A stretch of 64,000 bases of DNA from Adenophora triphylla var. japonica (GCA_022495995.1 JAFEMH010002491.1:1-64000); one strand, 5' to 3'; numbered from the stretch's first letter, positions 12,247 through 24,200 are shown. The notes: generated by a model from the sequence alone, not told the origin. Made by a program: numbers and translations.

Positions 12247-12266
12247 ACACACACACACACACACAC
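12247..12266. repeat. (AC)10 microsatellite
   Basis: Perfect AC dinucleotide tract just upstream of the U5-like block of the element A LTR. Element D has (GT)16 (AC on its own strand) at the homologous LTR position. Confidence 0.95.
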
Positions 12267-12599
12267 GATTTCGAGAAAGGTAGAAAGACTCGTCATGCGA
12301 GGCGTTTCGGGCGATCTCGTAATACTCTACCCGAAACGTAACCTGACCTCCGAACCTAACAATCTCTGGTACTAAAAGCTTTTTACTCGTTTTTGCTACC
12401 AATAAAAATGATCCCCGTTTTCAAAAGCCTTTTCCTAAGTTTTTGCTACCAATAAAAATGACACCTTTTCACAAAAGCCGTTTCTCAACGTTTGGGCTCA
12501 AAATACAAAAACCGCGTGGCGACTCCTCATTTTGTTCCTTCCCATGAAGCGAGGTCTCAGACACCAACCCCTCCGCGAAAGACAACCGCCTTTTCCGCG

Positions 12600-13789
12600 C
12601 TCCCCGCCCGCGCGCGAAAAAGATCGGGTAATTTCACTCACACCTCTAATCTCGATATGAACAAATATTTTGATTAATCATGAGGAGAAAGTCGACCAAT
12701 ACCAAGGGTTAAGTTTGCTGAATTGCGAAGAAAGATTGTGCACATGAGAGGCCATTGATGAGACCGAATTTTCTGGGATTTAAATGTGTTTATGACCGGA
12801 CCATTTCTGGTTGCCTACGTTCCCCTTAATACAAGGAGCTCAGGTCGCCGTAGTTCGGGCTTGAACTGTGTTTGGCTTTGGGAAAGGGTATGAACATTTG
12901 TGGTCCATTCGGTGAAAAAGGGTCGGATGGGAAGCTTGAGTTATAAGGTACGGGCCTTGAGATGTTCCTTGACAAGTCGTTTTGACGGCTTCTTCCGTGA
13001 TTTCATTGCTTCTTGATCATCATCCTCCATCGGGGAGAAAGAATTTGAATACAAACTCCTTTAAGGGTATTTGACTGTTCCCTTGTAGTCAACAACTTCC
13101 GCTCTTCGAGCTTTAAATTTGCCCATATATCAAGTTTCGATTGGCGGTCTTTGGATCCTTGGCTTGATCTTTTTTTTTTCAAGCTTTTGCTTGGATTTTC
13201 TCTTTTTCTTTTTTTTGAAGCACATGAGGGCGAAGGGAAGCCCCTGGGTTTTTGTCGACATGGGGTCAATCTTCTGATGCTGAGTGGTTTTTTGTTGTTC
13301 TTTGATGCTGTCACCGTCGTTGACTTGGTCAAGGTGATGATGGGGACATGTTTTGGAAAGTGTATGGCTTGATGGAGGCCTTTGTGAGGTAAGGAAAGTG
13401 TATAGGGAGGGCATTAGTTGACTTTCTCGCACCAATTAATTAAAATCTTAATCATTTCCAGAGATTATTTGTTGGGCAATGCGAGTGATCATTTAAAATA
13501 AAACCATTTCATTAAATGTAATGTAGGTGTGCAAATAATGTCTCAAGTCTAGCAAGAAAAGAAAAAGACTCTTTTATAGAAAATTTAAGATTAACTACAA
13601 TGTCCAAGGAGGACTTGATTGAACGAAGAAAGTACTAGAACCTACGAAGGTTGACTAAAAGACTGTTTTAATATTAAAGAATGGGTAGCCCCTAGTCTAG
13701 CTACTCTTTGTTGTTGGACCACGTTTCTATCCTTCAGCGTTGGAAGCAAATTTGACAGACTATGCTTGCCTTTGGTAACTTCAAGGAAT
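12600..13789. other. Unassigned DNA between elements A and D
   Basis: No gene recognised. The segment near 12,815-12,860 (GCCTACGTTCCCCTTAATAC ... GTCGCCGTAGTTCGG) resembles a motif I associate with the internal region of Tat-type gypsy elements, so part of this may be the 3'-truncated end of element D. Minus-strand lysine-rich frames near 13,130-13,430 only follow poly-T tracts. Confidence 0.35.
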
Positions 13790-14953
13790 TCATCGCTCAC
13801 CGGCCCTGACGGTTGCCTTATCTGTCATCAGATCATTATCATCCCATTTACCCTTGGCGTCAGTCGTGAACTTATCGGAGGGCGAGAGTTCAAAGCATTT
13901 CACCAAATTCAGCTTTGCCATGGTCACATGCTTGTGGCAGTCAAACCAGCCATTCTCAACATTTGTTGCGACTAAATCATCTGGCTTGCCAAAGTCTATT
14001 GAATTCACAGAGCTTGAATCATAAAACTCAATCATGTTTACATTTGTTTTGTTTGGGAAATGATCATTGGCAGGGTTGAGATCACTGAGGCGCTCGAGTT
14101 TTCCCTTCTTAATTAACCCCTGAATTGCCTTTCTCAAAGCTGTGCAGTTGTCGGTTATATGACCGTGATACTGGTGGAAAGCACAATGCTTAGTGGTGTC
14201 CAAAGGGATTTTGGGATCCTTGGGGTGATAGTTTCTCATGGGTTCGAGGAGACCCTGCTTTAGCAAGCTATTTAAAACTTTGCTTAAGGAAACACCCAAA
14301 TCCTTGGGATGTGATTTCTCCTTTGGGGGAGAATGAACTCTTAATGCTCTTTGATTCGAGAATTGGTCACCATTCTGAACAGGATTGGCCGGTTTTGGTC
14401 CATTGGGGCGCTCAAGCTTGCCCGCTTCGATTAATCCTTGAACCGCTCTCTTCAAGACTGTGCAGTTGTCGGTTGTGTGGCCAAAATGATCATGGAAGGC
14501 GCAGTGCTTACTCATGTCGAGGGGTGCATTTGAGCTCCTTGGATGGTAGTCCCTGAGAGGCTCCAAAAGGCCTTCCCTTACTAAACCCTTGAAAATTAAG
14601 CCCATGGGCATTCCAAAATCATCAAAATGTTCTCGTCGCCTTAGAGGACCACCATTTCTTGGTTGCTTTTGGATGCCGTCAATTGTACACAATGCCCTCT
14701 TTCCTTTAATGGATTTTGCAGCCGTGTTGGAAGGATAAGGTTTATAGCGGTGAGACATGTTCCGACCCGTAGTGCTTCCCTGTGCACGAACCCTTTTGAT
14801 GTACTCATCGATGTAATCGTCGAGATTTGACCTTTTGTAAAACTCATTCGTGTCAGATACACAAGATTGGTATGGTGAGATGGCCCGAGTCGAGCGATCG
14901 TCGATACTCTCGTTGCTAGGCTTTTCTTGTACCTTCTTAATTGGTTCTTTCAA
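13790..14953 (-). pseudogene. Gag C-terminal part with duplicated CHHC zinc-knuckle module (element D)
   Basis: A 387-residue open frame. The first 70 residues are acidic/basic linker ('FYKRSNLDDYIDEYIKRVR'). Two copies of a module of about 64 residues follow at 127-190 and 233-296, each starting 'GLLEP(L/M)R(D/N)YHP' and holding a knuckle of the form C-x2-H-x4-H-x4-C (C151/H154/H159/C164 and C257/H260/H265/C270), then 'GLI..GKLER'. Retroviral-type knuckles normally have Cys at the second position, so this is the CHHC variant found in plant Tat gag proteins. The module likely binds RNA. The preceding gag frame joins it only after a frameshift near 15,000. No protease frame continues after the stop at 13,790. 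Confidence 0.8.
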
Positions 14954-16386
14954 TAATCCTTTGGACGAGTCAATAGGAACACTCGGATCAAGCTCGACAC
15001 CGCCACAAGATTGGCATCAGTAAATGAAACCACAGTAGGAAGTACTCTGATGGGAGGGATGACAGTCTGAGCATTAAAAGCGTGACCGTAACCCTCCTCA
15101 TAAGGCCTGGCAGTTGACGAAGATGAGGATATATGGCTCGTAATGGGTGGATACCAGGGAGCAGTGAGTGCGGATCCAAAAGGCTGCTGAAGACATGAGA
15201 TTTGAGGCATCGTAACAGTAGGACTGAACGTGTCTTGACCACACTGAGGAACGTGACTACAAGGGTAATGTGCATACTGTACTTGATGAACAGGAGCAGC
15301 TTGCATAACAGACGGGTGGAGAATTTGATGAGGAGCATTTGACCTTGTCGGACTTCCCAACCGGAGGGGCGAGATAGAGCTTGGAGGATGTTGTGAATAC
15401 GGTAAACCTGATGAAGTGGTGATAAGAGCCTGGTGGCCCATGTGATCTTGCAGTATCATAGGGGCAAGTTTGCCTCGAGAATTGGAGGAAGCAAGCTGGC
15501 CCCCTCTGAACCATGGAGCCTGAGAAGCGAACTGTCCCAAAATGGCTTGCGGAGCCATGTCAAAGCTAGCCGGGCTTGAGAAGTCGTGAACCGACCCATT
15601 CCGAGATGATGACCCGAACCAGGCTGATGTTGTGAAGTAGTAAACCGGCCCCTTCCAAGCCGTGGTGAAAGCCAACCGATTCAATCCTGGTGGTGAGATC
15701 GAGAGGCACCGGGGGCGGAGTTGACCTAGATCGGGCTGTTGAGGAGTATCGAGCCGTAGGGTGAGATGCACCGAACCGACCAACCTGCATCGATGGCCCG
15801 GGCCAGACTGAGGTTTTGGAGTAGCGAACTGACCCATTCCAAGCTGCGGGGCAGAAACAGACTGATTGAAACCCAAAGGTGAAAACTGAGAGGCGCCAGG
15901 GGGAAGTTGACCAATATCGGACTGTTGAGGAGTATCGATATGATGAGGCCAAGAGACAGGCTGAGTGATAGGCTGGGGGATGCTTGGCCCATTGGCAGTT
16001 CCACACGAAAGGGAACAGGGCATTTGACGGTAGTTGGCATGCCCGGGAGGGTAATTAGCTCCAATCTTCGCATCAACCGTAAAGGTTCCGTTAGGGTGGC
16101 GAACAATTGCTAGCCCCTGGGTTCTGATACTTTCCAATAACTGACCGATCTGAGCCTCTTGATTTTGTCTTATCTGTTCCAAAATCTGATTCCACTGCTC
16201 GGCATTTTGCGGATTTTCGGGGTGCGGAGTTGTACGTCCCCCACAGTTCTCCTCTGAGTTGGCCATTCTGAAACTTTGAGCTGAAGCGAAGGAGGAAACT
16301 GATGAAGTATCTGACTCCGGAATGACTGAGCTGAGAAAATGATGACCTGGGGTCTTGATCCAAACTTTGCTTACTATGGAAGGCAC
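14950..16386 (-). pseudogene. Gag N-terminal part, Pro/Gln/Ser-rich (element D)
   Basis: An open frame of 478 codons. The likely biological start is the internal Met at about residue 41 ('MANSEENCGG'), followed by 'EQWNQILEQIRQNQEAQIG', a short coiled-coil-like helix typical of plant gypsy gag starts. The middle is low-complexity, with an imperfect internal repeat around 'PQQ-D(I/L)GQL' at residues about 150-230. No conserved capsid core is visible between here and the knuckles, so gag is internally deleted. A one-base frameshift near 15,000 separates it from the downstream frame, whose 'ELDPSVPIDSSKG' is the true continuation. Confidence 0.65.
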
Positions 16387-16389
16387 AAA

Positions 16390-17773
16390 AAGGGTGTGTT
16401 TCAGACTCGGGAAAGCGGAACAGGTTGGTGTTTGGGCTTAGGGCTCATGCAACATGCGATTATTCTTTTAAATTTACTTAAAACATGTTTTATTAAACCT
16501 AATCGGTTGGAAAAGATTGCTCTTCTTTTTCGCAAACTACTCTGGATCCTGGATCAGTGGACCCCGTCACTACGTCTATAAGCCCCTCGTATTCCACCTG
16601 TATTTCGACCTCCCATGGTGGACAACCCCGGGTGAGGGTCCTATAGGGCAAGCGGGTCCCACCGACCGAAAGAAAAACGATCCTAAAAGTCTAGCGGGTA
16701 ATCGGGTCTTAACGAGTATTCGATGTAAATTACGGACAAAGCTGACGTCAAAAGTCAAGATCATGTCCGAGGGCTCGACGAAAAGTCGGCATGATTTGGA
16801 CTGATGAATGTCCACAATTGATCTTGACTTGTCTTCAATTAGGCCGTAATTAGGCATGGAATAATCATTAATCCTTGATGACTCAGTGTCATGCTGGAAG
16901 TCAGTGTATAACTTGTGCCAGTCAGAGTCAAAGTCAAGGCGCCAGTCAACATCGGTCAAAGTCCATGACGGAAAACCGGCATAACTTCGGCGATTAGGGT
17001 CCCCGAAAGATATTGACTTGGTATGCCGACTAAGGCTTGAAAGGAAAGGTCTATACACGTACAAGGCATGACACGGTAATTAGAACTAAAAACCAACCGG
17101 GTCTCGGACAAAGTGTGTCACGGACAAGTGCATGATCGACACGAGGCTCCATGGGATGTTTGGGTAGTCCCGTGCTTGCACCGAGAGGCGTAATAAGACC
17201 AAACGGGCCGCGACAGGATTTCCCGGGTTAGGGACGTAGTGTGCGGTGTAAGGTCACGTGCGCGTAGTGTGCAAGCGATCTATCTTCTTTTCCGAGTAAA
17301 ATAGAAATTTTTCATGTGTCTTAAAAAAGAATGATGCATGATTTTTTTTGAAAATTTTCTTTTTTTTTTTTTTTTTGAAATTCTCTTTTTTTTTTTTGAA
17401 ATTCTTTTTTTTTTTTTGAAATCTTTTTTTTTTTTTTTTTTTTGATTTTTTTTTAAAGTAAATGCACACATAAGCACATAATTCAAAATCCGAGACAACG
17501 GGTCCATCAGTCAAAATTTTGACTTTTTCAAGGCGGCCAAAACAACATGAAAATGTGAAAAATCAACACACACCACAAATGATTTTAAATGCCGGGACGG
17601 AAGCTTGACCCTCAAAAGCTTTTTCCTTTTTTTTTTTGAAAACAATGATACCGGTACGTGAGATTGTTAAACCACAATTTATCCCCGACTCGTGTTAGGA
17701 GGCGATAACGGGAAGTTTAATGGTTTCCACCAATATACCAAATATCATTTTTTTTTAAGATAAAGCTTATTTA
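16390..17773. other. Untranslated leader of element D with poly-T/A tracts
   Basis: Lies between the primer-binding site and gag of element D. From 17,342 to 17,455 there are five T-runs of 10-20 bases separated by GAAATTC-like pieces (poly-A on the element's sense strand). No ORF other than lysine-rich translation of these runs. Confidence 0.6.
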
Positions 17774-17791
17774 TCCCCAGCGGAGTCGCCA
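17774..17791 (-). promoter_or_regulatory. Primer-binding site of element D (Arg-tRNA type)
   Basis: Minus strand TGGCGACTCCGCTGGGGA immediately follows the LTR end (...GGGTGCATCACAG). This is the primer-binding site form known from Ogre/Tat elements, complementary to an arginine tRNA 3' end. Confidence 0.75.
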
Positions 17792-17977
17792 CTGTGATGC
17801 ACCCGATTTTTGAAATCAAACGGAGTCGCCACGCCATTTTTGTTTTAAGGGCCAAAACTTTGAAAAATGCCCGAGATGAGAGATTTGGGTTCGGAGGTCA
17901 CGTTACACGCCGGGAAGGACGTTAGTGTGCACCCGGAATGCCTCGTAAAACGAGTCTTCCAAGCTAAAAACCATTTA

Positions 17978-17980
<3 letters not shown>

Positions 17981-18012
<32 letters not shown>
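17981..18012. repeat. (GT)16 microsatellite inside the element D LTR
   Basis: Perfect dinucleotide tract. It occupies the same LTR position as the (AC)10 of element A. Confidence 0.95.
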
Positions 18013-18016
<4 letters not shown>

Positions 18017-19330
18017 TTGGCCAAAATAAGTTGAAACTGAGGAAAGTAAAAATTGGGAATTCTTTATTAGACTTTGGACAGATCCCATGATTTTTGGTGT
18101 GATTTTTGGGTTGAGTTTTGGTACTCAAAAGATTTTTGGAAGTTGGAAACCATTTCTGCCAGAATGAAAAAAGGCAGTGGACACTTAATTTTGAAATGGA
18201 TTTAAGGGCTTCAAAAATTCATAATCTGAGAAAACTCAGAGAATGAAAGTTGTTCCAGACACCTAAAATAAGATTTCTGTGAAATAATTCTCCATTTTGG
18301 AGAAGATTTGAGGACCCAAAACCTTCTGGAAATCTCAGATGTGAAATCTGGATTTCCAGAGACTGAGGAACTGACCTTTAAAAGAAAATTTGAAAAAGGG
18401 AGTTTTACTCACGAAAAAAATAAAGTAAAAATATTTCTGGAAAGCTCTGGATGTTGGCTACAAAATGTATTTTGTAGTCAACACCAAATTCCAAGTTTAT
18501 CTGTGTGTCCAAAAAATTAGACCATGGACTGGGGTCTTAGAAAATTGCTACTGGACAGCAACTTCTCAAGAAGAAAAACATGATTTAAAAGGGGGTTTGG
18601 CATCCATGCTTGTCCCCATTTCCTTAGGCTTTGATTAGTGATCACTTGACGTTTTAGTGGTGAATCAACTATATCAAGCCATCCTTAGGGTACATTAGGA
18701 CTAAGCACTTCATTTGCTTGGGAAGGGGAATTTTATCCTTTGAAAATGAAGATTTGATGTATGAAAATGGTTTTTAGGGTTTTGAAAATGCATTTGCAAG
18801 TAAATAAGAACACTTTGGAGAGAATGTTGATCCTTGTAGAAGATCAACCATGGAGATGAACTTCCATGGTGATCTTCTTGGATCTAGGGCAAGAAGATGA
18901 ACAAACTACATTTTGGAGTTTGAAAATGCATGCATGGATGAGAGAATTTTAGGGTGAAGAGAAGGAGGTTATACCTATCTTCTTTGTGTTTTGTGTTTGA
19001 ATGGATTCAAAGGCTTGAATGTGTTTAGGGTTTGAAAGTGTTTAGGGTTGGTGATTAGAGTTGGTCAAAGAGAAAACAAGTAGATAACAATGAAGTCCTC
19101 TATGTTTTCTCTCTAATCCTCCTCCTAAAGGGTGATTTGAGCTTGAGTTAGTGTATGTATGAGAGTATGTATGAGAGTGATTTGAAAGTATTTTGAGTGA
19201 GTGGAATTTGGGAAAGATTGGAGAGAAAATGGTGGCAATTCAAGTGAATTCCCACTGTTTTCTCTCTATTTTTCGCCAGAGTGCTATTGCTGTGAGTGAT
19301 TTGTGTTGTGTAAACTGAGAGAGGAGGGTT

Positions 19331-19340
19331 CAATTTATAG
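19331..19340 (-). promoter_or_regulatory. TATA box of the element D LTR
   Basis: Minus strand GGGGCCTATAAATTGAACCC, about 295 bp inside the LTR start. Normal U3 promoter placement for an LTR retrotransposon. Confidence 0.6.
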
Positions 19341-19649
19341 GCCCCTGTGAACATCAATAGGATCCGCGCGGAGGGTATTGTAAACGTGCCTGGTGCATTA
19401 AATGCTGCTCCAGGCTTTGGACAGAAAGAAAATTATTCAAAAATTCCAGCAGTTTCTGTTTTTCAACTTGCCTAATTCGGATTTTTCCAATTCTTTTGCT
19501 TTTTAAGATTCTTTTCTTGGTTTATCCTTAAATAACAATCCCTACTTTACCCTTGCTTTGTTAGAGAAGTTAGGAATTGTTAGAAATAATAGGAATGTTA
19601 AAACTTTCGTTAATTTTCTAACGAAAATACTAACAACTCAAATTGGAGC

Positions 19650-20620
19650 ACTTACAAGTGTGGGGGCCATCCCGGGGCTCGTACATTGGCAGACAAGTTG
19701 ATCACCATGGGATATTACTGGCCCCATCTACGAGAGGATGCTAAGCAATTTGTGAAGAAATGTGATACTTGCCAACGGTTCGCCGACCTCCCAAAGCTTC
19801 CGACGACAGAATAGACCCCAGTTATGGCAGCTTGGGGATTCGACATGTGGGGTGTTGACTTGATTGGGCCTTTCCCACAAGCCAAGGGAGGAGTAAAATA
19901 TGTGATAGTGGCAGTGGATTATTTCTCGAAATGGGTTGAAGCCAAAGCCCTGAACAAGATCACAGAAAACAATGCCCTAAGCTTTATCCACGATTCAATA
20001 TGGTGCCGCTTTGGGATTCCAAGGGTAATTGTTTCTGACAACGGCCTACAGTTTTCACGGAAGTTTGAACAAGAGTTGAACAGGATGGGCGTCAAGCACT
20101 CCAAGTCGTCTGTTGCCTATCCCCAAGGCAATGGACAAGCTGAAGCAACAAATAAGCTCGCCTTGTCTACTTTGTGTAAAAACCTTGAAGGACGTGACAC
20201 AAGATGGTTGGACGAACTCCCTTCAGCTCTCTGGGTAGTCCGCACAACCACCCGGGGGCCTACGGGAGAAACCCCATTTGCTTTGGCCTATGGCTCAGAG
20301 GCCATGGCTCCCGCCGAGCTTCAGCTTCCTACAGACCGAGTGGCTTTCTACGACGTTGAAAGGAACATTCATAGCCGATAGATCGACCTTGACCTCTTAG
20401 ACGAGCGACGATTAGACGCTCAATTAAGGATGGCAAATTACAAAAAGAGGACAAAGGCATACCATGACAAGAAGGTGAAGAAGAGAATTTTCAAGGTCGG
20501 AGATCACGTTCTGAGAAAAATTGAAGCAACGGACCTCAAAGCCCGTCAGAACAAGCTTTCCCCCAATTGGGAGAGGCCTTACATTGTCACCGGCGTGGTC
20601 AGAGAAGGAACATATCGTCT
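19650..20620 (+). pseudogene. Ty3/gypsy integrase, interrupted by copia insertion (element B)
   Basis: The frame starts in the zinc-binding domain ('HPGARTLADKLITMGYYW', 'CDTCQRF'), has an in-frame stop (TAG at about 19,813), then an intact core at 19,824-20,381. The DDE triad is visible: D in 'WGVDLIGP', D in 'IVSDNGLQF', E in '[10 protein letters not shown]'. A second in-frame stop (20,379-20,381) follows. The C-terminal part at 20,430-20,620 has 'KAYHDKKVKKRIFKVGDHVL' and breaks after 'GTYRL', exactly where the copia element starts. The frame resumes at 25,559 ('ARPNGEQ') and ends at 25,633. It is among the best-preserved gypsy coding segments in the window. Confidence 0.9.
20616..20620 (+). 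repeat. Target-site duplication CGTCT, left copy
   Basis: CGTCT precedes the copia 5' LTR. The identical pentamer follows the 3' LTR at 25,559-25,563. Perfect 5-bp duplication, the size expected for copia integration. Confidence 0.95.
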
Positions 20621-21151
20621 TGTTGAGATAGGGACCAACCTTCGTCGTTTCTAGGAGCAGTATGAGGCGGGTGCATCACCTGGATGGGGCGGGCGCCTCG
20701 CGTAACGTAATCTTGGCGTTGGCATCACTTGCTTGAGGCGGGCGCATGGCCATGCTTGGGGCGGGCGCCTCGAGCTCCGAAGGAAGGCATGGTTTTGGAG
20801 CAATTTCCAGGCGGCCGCTTGAGCACCTTGAGGCGGGCGCCTCAAGGCCGGCCAAGGAAATTTGTTCGTGGGCTTAATGCGTTTTCTGGGCTTAAGCTAG
20901 GGTTTGGTTTTATACTTTCTTGGGCATATATAAAGCAATGTTCCGCCCCTTTATTCATTGTAACAACAAATTTTACATACATAGTGCAAGATCCTGGCTT
21001 GGTAGTGCCCCCAGACGTAGCCAATCAATTTGGTGAACTGGGTTAACAATTTCTTGTGTTCTTTTCTGTTTCGTTGATTTCTTGTGCTTGGTTTGTGTGC
21101 ACTAATTATTCTTGTAGGTTTGCTTGGGTGTGGAGGGCCATATTCACAACA
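20621..21151 (+). repeat. 5' LTR of copia-1 (531 bp)
   Basis: Begins TGTTGAGATAGGGACC and ends CATATTCACAACA. It carries five reiterations of a GC-rich palindromic motif (GGCGGGCGCCTC and variants) between 20,665 and 20,845, and a TATA-like CATATATAAAGC near 20,925. Confidence 0.95.
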
Positions 21152-21153
21152 AC

Positions 21154-21165
21154 TGGTATCAGAGC
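21154..21165 (+). promoter_or_regulatory. Primer-binding site of copia-1 (initiator Met tRNA)
   Basis: TGGTATCAGAGC starts 2 bases after the LTR end, the canonical plant copia primer-binding site. Confidence 0.95.
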
Positions 21166-21206
21166 TCTTGGTTCAGGATCAAGGGAGTTGTTCCAAGCAA
21201 TCAAGA

Positions 21207-24200
21207 ATGGGCAAGGACAAACAAGCGGTGGAGAAATTCGATGGGTCTGATTTCGGATATTGGAGGATGCAGATTGAAGATCTCTTGTACAACAAAGATC
21301 TCTACAAGCCTCTGAAGGGAGTCAAACCGGAAGACGAAGATCAGGAAGAATGGGAACTCATGGATCGGAAGGCTTTAGGGGTGGTGAGATCTACTTTGTC
21401 AAAGTGGATCGCGAAGACTACCAAGAAGGCTACAACCACCAAGGAGCTATTGGATTATCTTACTGAGAGATTTGAAACTCCGTCTGCTGCAAATAAGGTT
21501 GATTTGATACGCAAGATGGGTAGTCTCAAGATGCAAGAGGGAGGATCCTTGGCTAAACACATTGATGAGTTTATGGATGTCATAGATTCATTGACTGCGG
21601 TGGCGATCAAGTTCGATGACGAGGTTCATGCATGTCTGTTGCTAGCTTCCTTACCGGCAAGTTGGAGCGGAACGGTGGCGCAATCAACGCTTCGGCGGTA
21701 AGAATAAATTAAAGTATGATGATGTTAAAGACTTTCTTTTAGGTGAAGAAAATCGCATGAAGAAGTTGGGGACATCAAGTGCTTCGGGATCGGCTTTGGC
21801 TACTACTAGTAGGGAAGCCAGGGTACTGCAGAAACGAGGGAAGGACCGAATCAAGGGAGAACGTTGTGAGTGGTAAGGTCAAAGCTGTGGAGAACAAACC
21901 AAAGGTTGCAAAGGGTTACATTCGGTGCTACTATTGTAAGGAGTTGGGACATTTCAAAAGGGATTGTCCTAATCGTAAGGGCAATCAGTGAATGTGACGG
22001 TCGAAGGTGATGATGTACTTGTTCTTAGTGTCGGTAGTGCACTAGAATCATGGGTGCTTTGGATTCGGGGCATCATTCCACTCTTGCGGGCATAAGGAAG
22101 AGATGGATAATTACACTTAGGTGATTTCGGGAAGGTCTATCTAGGCGATGGCGAGCCTTTGGAAATCAAGGGGAAGGGGATGTCGAATAGGAGCATCGGA
22201 CGGGAAGGTTCTACATCCTGAACGGGGTTCGACACATTCGGGTTTGAAGAAGAACTTACTTTCGGTTGGGCGGTTGGATGATGAGGGTTACAAGGTGACT
22301 TTCGGCTGCGAGGCTGGGTTATTACCAAGGAGGATTGTGAGATCGCTCGGGGTAATAAGGAGGGTACTTTGTATTTGGCGAACAACACCAAGGATAGTAT
22401 TGCGGTGGCGGCGGCCAAGGGTGATGCGATTTGTGGCTGTCGATTGGGTCACATGAGTTAGACAGGGATGAAGGTACTTTGTTCCAAGGGTCTACTACCG
22501 GGTTTGAAGACAGTCAACGTGGGGATCTGCGAAGATTGTATGTTTGGCAAACAAGGGAGAAGCAATTTCTCAAGGACAGTAGGGGATTGAGGGAAGCAAA
22601 GTTGGAATTGGTTCACACGGACTTGTGGGGGCCATCTCCCGGTTACATCTACGGGTGGTGCGTCATATTACATGACTTTCATTGATGATTCTACAAGGAA
22701 GGTCCGGGTCTATTTCTTGAAGGGGAAAGATGAGGCTTTCGAGGTGTTCAAGAAGTGGAGGGCTTTGGTGGAGAATCAAACGGGACTTAGGCTTAAGTGC
22801 GTAAGATCAGACAATGGTTGGGAGTATGAGCTTACTGAGTTTAGGGAATATTGTGTTGCGAATGGTATTCGTATGGAGAAGACTCCAAAGAAGACTCCAC
22901 AACTCAACGGGGTAGCAGAGGATGAACGGGACTTTGAACGAGCGGGCTAGAAGTATGAGATTGAAGTGTGGACTTAGAAGACGTTACGGGCATATGCGGT
23001 TGACACGGCGGCTTTCTTGATCAATAGGGGACCGTCGGTTCCATTGGGGAATGGAATTCCGAGAGGAAGCTTGGAGTGGCAAGCGAGTAAATCTGTCCTT
23101 TCTTCGCGTATTTGGCTGCGTTTCTTATGTTCATATTGACTCTGTGAAAGAACTAAATTAGATGCTAAGTACGGTAAGTGTACGTTTATTGGGTATGGCG
23201 GGGATGACTTCGGGTATAAATTTTGGGATGATAAAAACCATAAGGTTATTCGTAGTCGAGATGTGGTATTCAATGAACAGGTTTTGTACAAGGATAGAAA
23301 GGGGGCATCGATGACACTAGTTCGGAGCCGGAGGTTGTAGAGGTTGATATTCCGGACTCGGGTGGGAGCGGGACAGTTCATGTTGACCATGGTCAGGAGG
23401 TCATTGAAGATGAACCTCATACTCCAGAACCAGACATTCCGCTGCGTAGATCCAGCAGATTGCGTGGATCACCTGACAGGTATACTCCTTCGAATTATTA
23501 TTTATTGTTGACAGATAATGGGGAACCGGAATGTTATGCGGAGCGATTCGTAGTGTGCTTTGTGACAAGTGGAAAGTCTGCGATGGATGATGAGATGGTC
23601 TCATTGAAGGCTAACAAAACTTGGGAGTTGACTAAACTACCTAAGGGGAAGAAGGCGCCGCATAACAAATGGGTTTACGGGATCAAGGAGGAAGCGAGAC
23701 GGTAGCAAGCGTTACAAGGCAAGACTGGTTGTTAAAGGGTTTCAGCAAGTATGGTATTGACTACACCGAGGTATTCACTCCGGTTGTGAAGATGACCACT
23801 ATCGAATGGTTCAGGGATAGTAGTGGCGGATGACTTCTTTGCTAGAACAGAGATGGATGTGAAAGACCGCCTTTCTTCATGGGGATTTGGAGGAGGAGAT
23901 CTACATGGCACAACCAGAGGGTTACTTGTCTAAGGAGTAACGGGAGCTAGTTTGCAGATTGACTAAGAGCTTGTATGGCCTTAAACAAGCTCCTAGGCGG
24001 TGGTACAGAAGTTTGACGGATTCATGCACGACATTGATTTTATCGAGATGTGAGGCGGATCATTGTTGCTACTTCAAGAACACGGACAATGGGTATATTA
24101 TCTTGCTTTGTTATATGTGGACGACATGTTAATAGCGGGCTCTAGCAGTAGAGAGGTAAACGGGTTGAAGACTCGGTTGTCGAACGGTTCGAGATGAAGG

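Larger units (their letters stand above)
10777..12560 (+). mobile_element. LTR-like region of element A (boundaries approximate)
   Basis: This GC-rich region has a plus-strand TATA box at 11,053, two internal minisatellites, an (AC)n tract at 12,247, and a block at about 12,285-12,530 matching the U5 end of the element D LTR (shared 'GACTCGT..CGAGGC', 'TGACCTCCGAACC' and 'GCGTGGCGACTCC' blocks in the same order). The start is placed at a TG near 10,777 only because element D has about 290 bp between LTR start and TATA box. The true ends and a partner LTR were not found. Confidence 0.5.
1..12600 (+). mobile_element. Element A: decayed Ty3/gypsy (Tat/Ogre-like) retrotransposon with antisense accessory gene
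   Basis: In plus orientation the order is pol remnant (about 300-3640), spacer, minus-strand plant-mobile-domain-like gene (about 4350-7950), a run of minisatellites (8.1-10.3 kb), then an LTR-like region with a TATA box at 11,053 and U5-type sequence to about 12,560. Placing tandem repeats and an extra ORF between pol and the 3' LTR is characteristic of the plant Tat lineage (Ogre and relatives). The 5' end lies outside the window or is lost, so no LTR pair or target duplication could be checked. The 3' boundary is approximate. Confidence 0.65.
13790..19635 (-). mobile_element. Element D: gag-only Ty3/gypsy (Tat/Ogre-like), minus strand, 3'-truncated
   Basis: Read on the minus strand: LTR (19,635 to about 17,794), primer-binding site (17,791-17,774), 1.4 kb leader with poly-A tracts, then gag (16,386-13,790). 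No protease, RT or integrase follows and no second LTR was found, so it is a non-autonomous or truncated copy. Its LTR outer end (TGTTAGTATTTTCG on the minus strand) directly abuts integrase coding sequence of element B, suggesting that D inserted into B. Confidence 0.7.
17794..19635 (-). mobile_element. 5' LTR of element D, about 1.84 kb
   Basis: On the minus strand it starts TGTTAGTATTTTCGTTAGAA and ends next to the primer-binding site. It contains a TATA box (19,340-19,331) and a (GT)16 tract (17,981-18,012), and its last 200 bp match the LTR of element A. Only one LTR copy is present, so the outer boundary is inferred from the TG and from the abutting element B coding sequence. Confidence 0.65.

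Noticed and set aside
12600..13440. Possible host gene between elements A and D
   Set aside because: No exon-like similarity; frames are short and low-complexity, and part resembles Tat-type internal noncoding sequence.
17254..17514. Lysine-rich minus-strand ORFs
   Set aside because: Arise from poly-T runs in the element D leader.
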